A stretch of 41,142 nt of DNA, taken from assembly GCA_002726245.1 (NCBI GenBank), contig PBSM01000294.1, forward strand, positions 1 to 41,142, given 5' to 3'. Position 1 is the stretch's first letter. Every line of letters starts with the position of its first letter. The position numbers and the translations under genes are program-made. This DNA comes from Planctomycetaceae bacterium (GTDB lineage Bacteria > Planctomycetota > Planctomycetia > Pirellulales > Pirellulaceae). Positions 25,760 through 34,732 of this stretch are shown piece by piece. The notes below the pieces were generated by a model. It was given only the letters and a program-made list of their open reading frames with translations. It had not been told where the DNA came from and did no database searches.

Positions 25760-27208
25760 ATGAGACGACCACTGCCTTACGCCGTGTTGTTGGCGACATG
25801 CGTGTTGCTGGGCGCCGTGACCGCGGACGAATCTCGCCCGAGCATTATCTTCTTTCTTTCTGACGATCACCGCGCCGACTTCTTGAGCTGTGCTGGTCAT
25901 CCGATCGTCAAGACTCCGTCTATCGACAGCCTGGCCGAGCGTGGCATCCGTTTCAAAAACGCGTTTGTGACGACTTCCATCTGCGCCGCGAGTCGGGCAA
26001 CGCTGTTGACCGGCTTATGGGAACGCAGTCACAAGTACACCTTCGGCACTCCGCCGATAGCCGACAAGATCGTTGCCGAGACGTATCCGGTCTTGTTGCG
26101 CAAGGCGGGCTATCGAACAGGCTTCGTCGGCAAGTTCGGCGTCAATGCGGGGCAGGGGGGAACTGGCAAGATGTTCGATTCCTTCGTGCCGTTGAATCGC
26201 AATCCGTATTGGAAGAAGCTGCCTGATGGATCGCGGCGGCATCTGACGGATCTGACCGGAGACAAAGCGATTGAGTTCGTTCAAAGTTGCTCGAAAGATA
26301 AGCCATTCTGCCTCTCCGTCAGCTTCAATGCGGCCCACGCCGAAGACAGCGACAAGAAGGATCATTTTCCATGGCCAGACGCCGAGGATGGCTTATACGA
26401 AGACATCACCATTCCGCCGCCGTGGGTTCGAACGGACTTCTGGAAGGAACTGCCCGAGTTCTTTCATACCGCGATGCATCGCGACCGATGGTTCTGGCGT
26501 TGGGATACCGAAGAGAAGTATCAAAAGAACGTCAAGGCTTATTACCGCATGCTCACGGGGTTGGATCGCAACATCGGGCGTGTGCTCGAAGAAGTCAACA
26601 AACGCGGATTCGGCGACAACACGGTCGTAATCTTCATGGGAGACAACGGCTACTACAAAGGCTCACGCGGTTTCGCAGGCAAGTGGAGCCACTTTGAGGA
26701 GTCGCTACGAGTGCCTCTCGTCATGTACGACCCGCGCGTCGCTGCGGTTAACGGTGGCCGAGTCGTTGACGTAATGACGTTGAACGTCGATGTCCCGGCG
26801 ACGATTACCAAACTGGCGACTGGCCAAGTGCCAGCGTCGTATCAAGGCTTTGATATGTCTTTGTGGTGCAACGCCGAGGTAAGCGCTCGCTGGCGAAGCG
26901 ACTTCTTCTGCGAACACTTGATGGAGCGGTTCGACATTCCGAAATGGGAGGGCGTTCGAGGCCAGCGATATGTTTATGCTCGTTACTTCGAGAACTTGCC
27001 TGAAGGCGAATTCCTCCACGATTTGGAGAAAGATCCGAAGCAACTGAAGAACTTCGTGAAAGACGCCGCTTACGCCGACGTGCTTGCCGAGATGAGAAAA
27101 CGCTGTGACCAACTGCGCGACCAGTATGGTGGCGAATACAGTCTGCAGAACTTTCCGAACGTGAGGCGACAGCAGAAACGTACCCCAAAGAAAAAGAAGG
27201 CCGGATGA
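25760..27208 (+). CDS. Type I sulfatase, exported
   Basis: 482 residues with a signal peptide (core LPYAVLLATCVLLGAVTA). The sulfatase signature is complete: metal-binding DDH (Asp35, Asp36) in FFLSDDHRAD, then CAASR (Cys75), the C-x-A/P-x-R site changed to formylglycine by a sulfatase-modifying enzyme, followed by ATLLTGL, and later VIFMGDNGYYKGSRG. It would split sulfate esters of sugars or other compounds outside the cytoplasm; no formylglycine enzyme is present in the window. It overlaps the next gene by an ATGA (27205-27208), so the two are coupled. The tail is Lys/Arg-rich. Confidence 0.93.
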   Translation: MRRPLPYAVLLATCVLLGAVTADESRPSIIFFLSDDHRADFLSCAGHPIVKTPSIDSLAERGIRFKNAFVTTSICAASRATLLTGLWERSHKYTFGTPPIADKIVAETYPVLLRKAGYRTGFVGKFGVNAGQGGTGKMFDSFVPLNRNPYWKKLPDGSRRHLTDLTGDKAIEFVQSCSKDKPFCLSVSFNAAHAEDSDKKDHFPWPDAEDGLYEDITIPPPWVRTDFWKELPEFFHTAMHRDRWFWRWDTEEKYQKNVKAYYRMLTGLDRNIGRVLEEVNKRGFGDNTVVIFMGDNGYYKGSRGFAGKWSHFEESLRVPLVMYDPRVAAVNGGRVVDVMTLNVDVPATITKLATGQVPASYQGFDMSLWCNAEVSARWRSDFFCEHLMERFDIPKWEGVRGQRYVYARYFENLPEGEFLHDLEKDPKQLKNFVKDAAYADVLAEMRKRCDQLRDQYGGEYSLQNFPNVRRQQKRTPKKKKAG

Positions 27209-29592
27209 ACCTCTCCGACAAGGAAATCCTGAAGCGATTGGGAACTGGCGTTTCAATCGCGAAAGTGTGCGAAGTGGTCGGTTGCTCGCGTGAGGAGTTT
27301 GATCGCTGGTGGCACGAAAGTGCTGCAAGACGAGTCCCCGCGACCGACGGAGACGTTCACGCGCCAGTTCATTCCGCCGTGCAGGTCGAACGCGACCAGC
27401 GGGGTATCCCCCACATCTACGCGGACAACGACGAAGACCTTTTCGTCGCGTTTGGCTATGCGATGGCTCAGGACAGGTTGTTTCAATTGGATTATCTGCG
27501 CCGCAAAGGTGCAGGCCGACTGGCTGAAGTCTTGGGTAAAGAAGCCCTGCCGTATGACCTGCTGACAAGGACGGTCGGCTTGCGTCGTATCGCCGAAGCG
27601 GAGTGGGCTCGCTTGCCGAAAGAAACGCAGCGGCTGTTGACGGCGTTCACTGCGGGCATCAACGCTGTGATCGAACAAACAACGAACAACTTGCCAATTG
27701 AGTTCGATCTGCTGGACTATGAACCGGAACCGTGGACAGAAATCGACTGCTTAACGATTGAGAGCGAGTTCCGTTGGTATCTGACGGGTCGCTTCCCGGT
27801 GATCGTCATCCCCGAATTGGTGAAACGCAGCTTGGGTGATGGCTCGCTCTATCGCGAGTTTATGTGTGGCGAGGCGCTCGACGAGTGCATCCTGCCGCCG
27901 GACGGTTATCCCGATTTGTCGTCGGATCGTACACCGGAAGCTGTTCCGCCAGCGATGGGCGGCTTCGACGATGGCACCGGCAGCAACAACTGGGTCGTCA
28001 GTGGCAAGCTCACCGAGAGTGGCAAGCCGCTCGTCGCGAGCGACCCGCACATCGCGATTGAAGCGGTCTCGTGTTGGTATCAAGCCCATTTGTGCGGAGG
28101 CTCGTTCAATGTTGCGGGAATGAGCTATGTCGGCATACCAGCCATCATGTTTGGTCGCAACGAACAAGTCGCTTGGGGCATCACGAACAACATCTGCTCG
28201 CTCCGCGATCTCTATCAAGAGAAGACCGATCCCGATCATCCTGGCTGCTTCCTTTTCAACGGCGAATGGGAGCCGTGCCGCGAACGAGTCGAAACGATTA
28301 TGGTTCGTGACGCCGAACCTGTCACGAAGACGATTCGCGCCTCGCGCAACGGCCCGATCGTCGATGAAGTCTTGCCGTCACCGGCCGACAAGACTGGGCC
28401 AGTCTCGCTTCGGTGGCTTGGGATGCACGAAGGTGGCTGGCTGACGGCACTGCTCGGCATGGACCGCGCACGCAACGTGAACGAGTTCAACGAATCGCTC
28501 CGCCCGTGGCATGTGCCGACGTTCTCGCTTGTCTTTGCCGACACCGAAGGGCACACGGGCCTGAAGATCAGCGGTCGCATTCCGATTCGAGACGTGGAAG
28601 AACGCGGCTATCGTCCTGGTTGGGATTCGGCGCATCAATGGTCAGGGCTCATTCCCTTTGAAGATATGCCCGGCGTCATCAATCCCGCACGAGGCTTTGT
28701 CGCGACCGCGAACAACCCGCTCGCCACGAGTGAGTATCCGTATCCGCTGTCGTGCACGGCACCAGCCGGCTACCGGGCTCGTCGCATTCGGCAGATGATC
28801 ACTGACCTAGCCGAGGAGCATCGCCATTTGCCAAGTACATTCGGCGACATGCAGTTCGACGCGTTTTCGCTGCGGGCTGTCAACTGCCTCCCGCTGCTTC
28901 TGGCCATCCTCGACGCGCGAGAGCCAGCGGATGAACAAACGCGACAAGCGATCGAAGCGCTCCGAGGCTGGGATGGCCGCGTGCTGCCGGTCGCCGTCGG
29001 CCCAACGGTTTTCAACGTCTTCGTCACACACTGGACTCGAACGGTCGTGGCTGAACGAATCGAAGACGACGCTCGGCCGCTGTTGGCCATGGGCGCGGAA
29101 GGCCTCGCCACTCGATTGCTCGCCGAGGATCATCACGGTTGGTTCGCGGGCGACAACCGAGATGCCCGCGTTCATACTGCTTTCCAACAGGCTCTCGAAG
29201 ACCTCACGCAACGCCTCGGGCCTAACGTGGCCGAGTGGCAGTGGGAGAAGTTGCATCGCTTGACGATGAACCACGTGCTCGCATCGCGCGGCGACTTGGC
29301 CGAGCTTTTCAACTATGCCGGGATGGGTGTGCGAGGCGACATGCAAACAGTCTGCAACACCGGTGGCGGCCCGGATTGGACTGCGTTGACTGGCGGCGGC
29401 TTCCGCATGATCGCCGATCTGTCAGACTCAACAACCCTCCGCACCGTCGATGCTCCGAGTCAATCTGGCCACCCGGGAAGCCCACACTACAAAGATCAAC
29501 TGGCCGATTGGCTGGCAGGTGACTACCACGACTTGCCGCTTCGTCGCGACAAGGTCAACGCACATCAAACGCAAACGTTGTGGCCAGACTAA
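27205..29592 (+). CDS. Penicillin-acylase-family Ntn hydrolase with N-terminal HTH-like segment
   Basis: 795 residues. The Ntn-hydrolase is at about 60-790: VERDQRGIPHIYADNDEDLF, GYAMAQDRLFQLDYL, and the nucleophile Ser260 in GTGSNNW, where autoproteolysis would free the beta subunit. WGITNNICSLRDLY further fixes the family. These enzymes hydrolyse amides such as acylated amino compounds and lactones. There is no signal peptide. The first 50 residues instead read like a helix-turn-helix (SIAKVCEVVGCSREEFDRWW), an unusual addition. Starts at the ATG overlapping the sulfatase stop; the next gene's ATG is 2 bases after its own stop. Confidence 0.9.
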   Translation: MNLSDKEILKRLGTGVSIAKVCEVVGCSREEFDRWWHESAARRVPATDGDVHAPVHSAVQVERDQRGIPHIYADNDEDLFVAFGYAMAQDRLFQLDYLRRKGAGRLAEVLGKEALPYDLLTRTVGLRRIAEAEWARLPKETQRLLTAFTAGINAVIEQTTNNLPIEFDLLDYEPEPWTEIDCLTIESEFRWYLTGRFPVIVIPELVKRSLGDGSLYREFMCGEALDECILPPDGYPDLSSDRTPEAVPPAMGGFDDGTGSNNWVVSGKLTESGKPLVASDPHIAIEAVSCWYQAHLCGGSFNVAGMSYVGIPAIMFGRNEQVAWGITNNICSLRDLYQEKTDPDHPGCFLFNGEWEPCRERVETIMVRDAEPVTKTIRASRNGPIVDEVLPSPADKTGPVSLRWLGMHEGGWLTALLGMDRARNVNEFNESLRPWHVPTFSLVFADTEGHTGLKISGRIPIRDVEERGYRPGWDSAHQWSGLIPFEDMPGVINPARGFVATANNPLATSEYPYPLSCTAPAGYRARRIRQMITDLAEEHRHLPSTFGDMQFDAFSLRAVNCLPLLLAILDAREPADEQTRQAIEALRGWDGRVLPVAVGPTVFNVFVTHWTRTVVAERIEDDARPLLAMGAEGLATRLLAEDHHGWFAGDNRDARVHTAFQQALEDLTQRLGPNVAEWQWEKLHRLTMNHVLASRGDLAELFNYAGMGVRGDMQTVCNTGGGPDWTALTGGGFRMIADLSDSTTLRTVDAPSQSGHPGSPHYKDQLADWLAGDYHDLPLRRDKVNAHQTQTLWPD

Positions 29593-29594
29593 GC

Positions 29595-31148
29595 ATGCTC
29601 ATTGGTTACGTTAGCGACGAAGACTACATGGCTCTCAGCGGAGTCGAACTCGAATTTGTGAACGACTCTGCTTCGGACAGCGCTCGTTCCACGATTTCGG
29701 GAGCCGTTCACGCAGACATCGCACCTGGTCGTTATTGTGTCACCCTTGGCAAGCCGAGGTACGGGTCGAAGCGAGTGCAGATGGAAGTGGCTTCGGACCA
29801 GCCGTACCAATTTCGTCTAATGTCAGATCGCATGTACGGCTTCATGTGGCCGAAGTGGGTTCGAGCGGGAGAGAAATCCGACTACTGCGTTCATTCCATT
29901 GAAGAGTTCAAGCTGGACCTGTGGCGCTACGGGTGGGAGAAAGAACATGTTCGCAGTCTAGGTTGGTGCGACGAGCATGGGCCACGAGCGATGATGCAGA
30001 TCACGCCGGATGGTGACTATACACAAACGGGAGTCGCCTGGAATCGCGAAGGGTATAACCTCGAGTTTCAGAAGCATGCGGTTACTGCGCCGGAGAAGTC
30101 GGGGCTTTACTATCTACATGCCAAGACGCGATCCGGCAACTTCTGTGCGTTTCCCTGGATCGTGTCGCCTTGCGAACCACAAGCCGATGTCGCCGTGCTA
30201 ACATCGAACATCACCTGGAACGCGTACAACAACTTCGGCGGACGCAGTAATTACTTCAATCAAAATGGACTGCCCGATCAGCCGGTTGTGAACTCGCGGC
30301 AAGACATCGGGCGTTACACCAGGCCCGATCTGTGGCCGTTTGAGGAGACTGGTGCACCACTTTCCTTCCAACGCCCCGAAGTTGCCAGCGAGATCGCGGA
30401 ATCGACAGCGATCACCGATCCCATCCCCGGACGAATGGGCTCATGCTTCGCGCCGGGCGAGTGGCGACTGCTTGGCTGGCTAGACCGCGAAGGTTTCGAT
30501 TACGACTTGTACAGTGAAGTCGATGTTCATTTGGACAAAGTGCCGCTCGATCAGTATCGCGTTCTCGTGACGAATAATCATCCGGAGTACTGGTCGAAGG
30601 AGATGTACTTCCGCGTGAAGGAGTGGGTCCACGACGGAGGCGGCAAGTTGATGTACCTTGGTGGTTGCGGCATGTACGCCGAAGTCGAGTTTCCCGACGA
30701 AGCCACGATGCTCTGCCGCCGAGAAGGTGTCTGGGATCAGCGGGGCGAGCCAGCAACGAAGTTACTCGGAGTTGAGTACACTCATTCCGGTTTCCAAAGC
30801 GGATCGCCTTACCGAGTGTTCGAGCCTGGACATTGGGCGTTCGCTGGCACGGGCCTGAAGGCCGATGATCGATTCGGCCAGAGCAGCTTGCACGAGCGCT
30901 GTCCGGGCGGCGCGTCGGCTCATGAACTCGACAAGATCAGCCCCGACGGCCCCGACAATATGATTCACCTGGCCAAGGGCGATAACTCCGAAGGTTCCGG
31001 GGCCGACCTCATCACCTACGAGACCGCTGCGGGAGGAGTTGTCTTCTCGGTCGGCTCCTTATGCTGGACGCTATCGCTCGTCATCGACGATCACGTGTCT
31101 GCGATAACCGCGAATGTGCTGCGACGATTCTTACACCGAGAATCGTAG
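29595..31148 (+). CDS. N,N-dimethylformamidase large-subunit-like protein
   Basis: 517 residues from the ATG at 29595 (2 bases after the previous stop); a GTG at 29580 overlaps and is less likely. The characteristic stretch LTSNITWNAYNNFGGRSNYF (about residues 205-224) and NNHPEYWSKEMY (about 325-336) are family hallmarks. The characterised dimethylformamidase has an iron site held by two tyrosines and one carboxylate; the Tyr residues in the first block and the Glu of HPEYW are candidates. The chain is shorter than the known large subunit (about 760 residues) and no small-subunit gene is present. It ends with GGVVFSVGSLCWTLSL. Substrate unknown, an amide is likely. Confidence 0.88.
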   Translation: MLIGYVSDEDYMALSGVELEFVNDSASDSARSTISGAVHADIAPGRYCVTLGKPRYGSKRVQMEVASDQPYQFRLMSDRMYGFMWPKWVRAGEKSDYCVHSIEEFKLDLWRYGWEKEHVRSLGWCDEHGPRAMMQITPDGDYTQTGVAWNREGYNLEFQKHAVTAPEKSGLYYLHAKTRSGNFCAFPWIVSPCEPQADVAVLTSNITWNAYNNFGGRSNYFNQNGLPDQPVVNSRQDIGRYTRPDLWPFEETGAPLSFQRPEVASEIAESTAITDPIPGRMGSCFAPGEWRLLGWLDREGFDYDLYSEVDVHLDKVPLDQYRVLVTNNHPEYWSKEMYFRVKEWVHDGGGKLMYLGGCGMYAEVEFPDEATMLCRREGVWDQRGEPATKLLGVEYTHSGFQSGSPYRVFEPGHWAFAGTGLKADDRFGQSSLHERCPGGASAHELDKISPDGPDNMIHLAKGDNSEGSGADLITYETAAGGVVFSVGSLCWTLSLVIDDHVSAITANVLRRFLHRES

Positions 31149-31152
31149 AATC

Positions 31153-31238
31153 GTAGGCCGGAACAAGCTCCGCGCAGTTCCGGCAGCACAATTATGGCGG
31201 AACGATGCCGGAACGGCGCGGAGCTTGTTCCGGCCTAC
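31153..31238. repeat. GTAG-headed 23-bp perfect inverted repeat (BIME-like)
   Basis: Arms 31153-31175 and 31216-31238 are exact reverse complements, starting GTAG and ending CTAC. Each side also forms its own hairpin, GCCGGAAC / GTTCCGGC. The pair of opposed hairpins lies between the convergent ends of the dimethylformamidase-like and beta-helix genes. The same core GTAGGCCGGAAC recurs at 35325. Confidence 0.85.
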
Positions 31239-31267
31239 AGGACTCTCATCTCATCATTGACCGCCAG

Positions 31268-32644
31268 TCATTCTGCCTCGATTACGTTCGTTTCGATTCT
31301 CACGCCCGATCGCTCTTCGATTGACAAAGCGTTTTCAGTTGTCGTGCCAATCGAGTTCATGCCGATCAGATTGCCTCGCCCTTGGCCGGTGAAACGAATC
31401 GCATGTTCTGATTTTCGATTCTCACGCGTATCGTGAATGGTACAGCCCGTGATGCTGACGTGGCTCGAGTTCTTCACATCGATGCCGCACGGAACGCCAT
31501 CGAGCATCTGAGAACCCGACACGTTGATGCGTTCGCATTCGACGAGTTCCAGGAGCGAAGCCCCCGTCGGCTGCCCGTCGGGATGCTCGTCGAAAATCGA
31601 ACAACCGGTGAGCGTGACATCCATTGACCGCACGATGCGAACGCCGGTGTTCATGGCTGGAGTGTGTCGGCGGAAAGTGTTGCTGCCAACGTTGATCTGC
31701 CGCGAGTCTTCGATCAAGAGATTCCGATTGGCTCCTGAGTAGATGCAGTTGCCGGTGACCGTGACGCCGTAACAGCCGATTAGATGTACGTTGTTCTCTT
31801 GGCTGCCAATGATGTTGCCAGTGATCGTCCACAATCCCGGCGGACGCGCCGTGCCTTCCGCCGATTCGCGAATCAGAATGTTACAGCCTGCGGGCGAATC
31901 TGTCGCTTGAATCGTATTCGACGCGACGGTGACTTCGTTCACGCTCGATCCGGGTTCGGTCGTATCGATGTAGATCTCGGCGGTCGGCTCGGGTTCAGTC
32001 TTGAATTGGGCGTGATTGTTGTACTCGATGTCGTTGCCCGTGATCTGCAAGTTGCGGATCACGGAGCCTTCGATGCGAATTCCTCCAAGCCGGTTATAGC
32101 TAATGTGATTGCTGGCGATGTTGATCTGATGCAGGTTGACGTGGTCGAGAAAGACGCCGGCTCCCGTGTTGTGATACAGGTGGCAATGGCTGATCAGGAC
32201 GTTGCGATTGCGTTCGATCAGATGGATGCCGTGTCGGCAGCGGCGAATCAATATCCCTTCGAAGACCGATTGCATCGTCTGAATCATCTCGATTCCGTCC
32301 GCCTCGGGATGAGCACCTTCGATCTCGATGTTCTTGATCGTCGGCAGGCGTTGCGACGGATAGACGTTGCCTTTGACCGAAGACGGATCTCCCGTGCCGC
32401 CGTGGGTTCCGATGAGCCGAAACGCTGGGCCCGCGCCGGCCATCACAATCCTCGCTGTACCGCTTGTTCCATCAATGCCGAGAGGACCAGACTTCTCCAG
32501 CGCGATCTCGAGCGGCTGTGTGATGCGATAGGTACCGGGGGGGAAATGCAGCATCCCGTCGCCATCGCGAATCGCGTGTCGGATTGCTTCTGTATCGTCG
32601 GTTTCGCCATCGCCTGTCGCGCCGAATCTTTGAACGTTGCTCAT
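31268..32644 (-). CDS. Right-handed parallel beta-helix protein (pectate-lyase superfamily type)
   Basis: 458 residues from the ATG at 32644; a longer reading frame upstream has no domain. The N-terminus VQRFGATGDGETDDTEAIRHAI is the common start of the Pectate_lyase_3 type, which forms the first turn cap. About ten rungs follow with repeats of the form NHISYNRLGGIRIEGSVI, NLQITGNDIEYNN, VTGNCIYSGAN, INVGSNTF and similar. The GTYRITQPLEIA stretch is the typical loading strand. Such proteins bind or cleave polysaccharides, but catalytic residues cannot be read here, and there is no signal peptide. It is divergent from the amidohydrolase gene by 141 bases. Confidence 0.88.
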   Translation of the reverse strand: MSNVQRFGATGDGETDDTEAIRHAIRDGDGMLHFPPGTYRITQPLEIALEKSGPLGIDGTSGTARIVMAGAGPAFRLIGTHGGTGDPSSVKGNVYPSQRLPTIKNIEIEGAHPEADGIEMIQTMQSVFEGILIRRCRHGIHLIERNRNVLISHCHLYHNTGAGVFLDHVNLHQINIASNHISYNRLGGIRIEGSVIRNLQITGNDIEYNNHAQFKTEPEPTAEIYIDTTEPGSSVNEVTVASNTIQATDSPAGCNILIRESAEGTARPPGLWTITGNIIGSQENNVHLIGCYGVTVTGNCIYSGANRNLLIEDSRQINVGSNTFRRHTPAMNTGVRIVRSMDVTLTGCSIFDEHPDGQPTGASLLELVECERINVSGSQMLDGVPCGIDVKNSSHVSITGCTIHDTRENRKSEHAIRFTGQGRGNLIGMNSIGTTTENALSIEERSGVRIETNVIEAE

Positions 32645-32785
32645 GATGTGTCTCAGAGGGGAAAGTGTGGTTGCCGCAAAGAACGCAAGATACCGCAAAG
32701 AATGGGCGACAACACGTTCCCTTTTTGCGTTTATTGGGTTTCTTGCGGCTACCTCCCCACATGATGATCCGTTATTGTGGGCATC

Positions 32786-33679
32786 ATGCTCTTCGACACG
32801 CACACCAACCTGATGTGGTATCCCGATCACTACTCGGACGAATTCGTTGAATTCGCCTGGGAGGCGAAGCGGGCGAAGATGAAGCTGTCGGAGGACGTTT
32901 ACTTTGCGGGCAGCGATGTGGCCGAGGCGAATGCGTTTGATTCGAAGCCGGAGCAATTGCTCGAAGCAACCGACGACGCAGACAAAGTGATCGTCTTCGG
33001 CATCAAAGCTCCCTTCACCGGGATCAATGCTAATCAGCAGTTGATCGCTGACTTCGTCAAGCTACACGACAAGTTCATCGGCTGGTGCTCGGTCGATCCG
33101 AACGATGCGGACTGCGTCGAACAACTCGAGTATCACGTCAACGATCTCGGTTTGCGAGGGCTCAAGTGTTCGCCGATCTACCAAAACTGGGACCCGCAAG
33201 ATCCGAAACATTTGCCACTTTTCAAGACGGCCGAGTCGCTTGGCATCCCCGTTAACATTCATCAAGGAACTTCATTCGTCCGGCCCGGTCCGCTGAAGTA
33301 CTCCAACCCAATTCAACTCGAAGATATCGCCGTCGCGTGTCCTGACTTGCGGATCGTCATCGCTCACATGGGACATCCGTGGGAAGACGAGTGTGTCGTG
33401 CTGATTCGAAAGCATCCGAATCTATACACGAACATCTCGGCTTTGCACTACCGGCCGCTGCGGCACTATCAAGCGTTCATGAGCGCGATCGAGTACGGTG
33501 TCGAGCACAAACTGATTTTCGGATCGGATTTTCCGTCAGCCACTGCGGCTCAAGTTATCGCTGGTCAACACAAAGTCAATCGAGTCGTCGCGGGCACTAA
33601 CTTTCCAAAAGTGCCAGACGAAATGATCCACAACATCATCTATGAGAATTGGAAACGCTTCCTGCCGGAGCACGCATGA
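32786..33679 (+). CDS. Amidohydrolase-2 family (TIM-barrel metal hydrolase)
   Basis: 297 residues from the ATG at 32786 (a GTG at 32777 is in frame nearby). The barrel carries LFDTHTN at the start, HIG-type VIAHMGHPWEDECV near residue 193, and the late FGSDFPSA, which supplies the last metal-site Asp. The first strand has a single His in DTH rather than the HxH pair of the broad superfamily; in the amidohydrolase-2 branch several variants of the site exist. It hydrolyses or decarboxylates an aromatic or carboxylic substrate, unknown which. Overlaps the DapA-family gene by ATGA (33676-33679), so both act on one pathway. Confidence 0.85.
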   Translation: MLFDTHTNLMWYPDHYSDEFVEFAWEAKRAKMKLSEDVYFAGSDVAEANAFDSKPEQLLEATDDADKVIVFGIKAPFTGINANQQLIADFVKLHDKFIGWCSVDPNDADCVEQLEYHVNDLGLRGLKCSPIYQNWDPQDPKHLPLFKTAESLGIPVNIHQGTSFVRPGPLKYSNPIQLEDIAVACPDLRIVIAHMGHPWEDECVVLIRKHPNLYTNISALHYRPLRHYQAFMSAIEYGVEHKLIFGSDFPSATAAQVIAGQHKVNRVVAGTNFPKVPDEMIHNIIYENWKRFLPEHA

Positions 33680-34608
33680 ACACCGCACTGATCACTCCCG
33701 AGACCCTCGCCTCTTCCGTCATTTCCGTCCCGCCGCTGGCGCGCAATGCGGACTCGTCATTGAGTCGCGACGAAAACGAAAAGATCATCCGACACCTAGA
33801 AGGCGGCGGCGTGACGACGCTCCTGTATGGTGGCAATGCGATTTTGTATCACACCGCGGTCAGCGAATATGCCGAGTTGCTGAGCCTGCTTGCCGAGACG
33901 GCCGCTGAAAACACGTTGATGATTCCATCCGTCGGCCCAGCCTACAGCACCATGATGGATCAAGCTGCGATCCTGCGCGACTACGAATTCCCGACCGCGA
34001 TGATCCTGCCCACGCGAGACGTCGTCACCTCGGACGGCGTTGCCGCGGCGACGCGTCGGTTTGTCGAAGCCTTTGGCAAGCCGGCCGTGCTGTACATCAA
34101 GCATGATGGTTTTATCGAGGTTGACACGGTCAAGAGTTTGATGGACGACGGTTTGCTCTCGTGGATCAAGTACGCCATCGTGCGTGACGACACGTCCGAC
34201 GATCAATACCTACGGCGCCTCGTCGATACGGTTGGCCCAGATCGCATTGTGAGCGGCATCGGCGAGCAACCCGCCATCATTCACCTCCGCGACTTCAGAT
34301 TGCAAGGCTTCACGTCGGGATGCGTTTGTGTCGCGCCAGGTCTCTCGATGAGCATGCTCCGCGCGATCAAAGCGGGCGACTTCGATACGGCTGAAGAGAT
34401 TCGTAGGACGTTTGTTCCGCTGGAAGATCTGCGTAACTCGATCAACCCTGTTCGAGTGCTTCATACGGCGATCAGCCTTTCAGGTATCGCAGATACTGGC
34501 CCCATCATCCCGCTACTTAGCGAGATTTCCGAAACCGATCGGCCGGCGATTCAGCAGGCCGCCAGGCAACTTCTGGAAGCCAAACAGCAAGTGGCGAGTG
34601 TCACATAG
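33676..34608 (+). CDS. Dihydrodipicolinate-synthase-family (class I aldolase) protein
   Basis: 310 residues starting at the ATG that overlaps the upstream stop. It is a DapA-type TIM barrel: the substrate loop is YGGNAILYHT in place of the common GTTGE, then LYIKHDGF with Tyr140, and WIKYAIVRDD where Lys165 sits at the place of the Schiff-base lysine (Lys142 is a less likely alternative). GERPA-like SGIGEQPAI and GFTSGCVCVAPG follow. Genuine DHDPS has different signature loops, so a lysine-synthesis role is unlikely; it is probably an aldolase or dehydratase of a keto-acid. Coupled with the amidohydrolase gene, likely a two-step catabolic pair. Confidence 0.85.
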   Translation: MNTALITPETLASSVISVPPLARNADSSLSRDENEKIIRHLEGGGVTTLLYGGNAILYHTAVSEYAELLSLLAETAAENTLMIPSVGPAYSTMMDQAAILRDYEFPTAMILPTRDVVTSDGVAAATRRFVEAFGKPAVLYIKHDGFIEVDTVKSLMDDGLLSWIKYAIVRDDTSDDQYLRRLVDTVGPDRIVSGIGEQPAIIHLRDFRLQGFTSGCVCVAPGLSMSMLRAIKAGDFDTAEEIRRTFVPLEDLRNSINPVRVLHTAISLSGIADTGPIIPLLSEISETDRPAIQQAARQLLEAKQQVASVT

Positions 34609-34732
34609 TCCCTTGTCGGCACCACCGACGTCGAGACGAAAGAAGTCACCGCACGCTTCTGCTTGAGGAAGCTTTCGGTTCGAAGTATGGCAGCTTGCTG
34701 CATCTTTCCTTTCTCACAATCGGAGCATATTC

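Noticed and set aside
26705..27568. 287-codon minus-strand open frame across the sulfatase/acylase junction
   Set aside because: It covers two well-supported coupled genes on the other strand and has no domain.
31784..32764. Long plus-strand open frame (326 codons) across the beta-helix gene
   Set aside because: It is antisense to a gene with a clear repeating beta-helix pattern; its own product has no recognisable motif.
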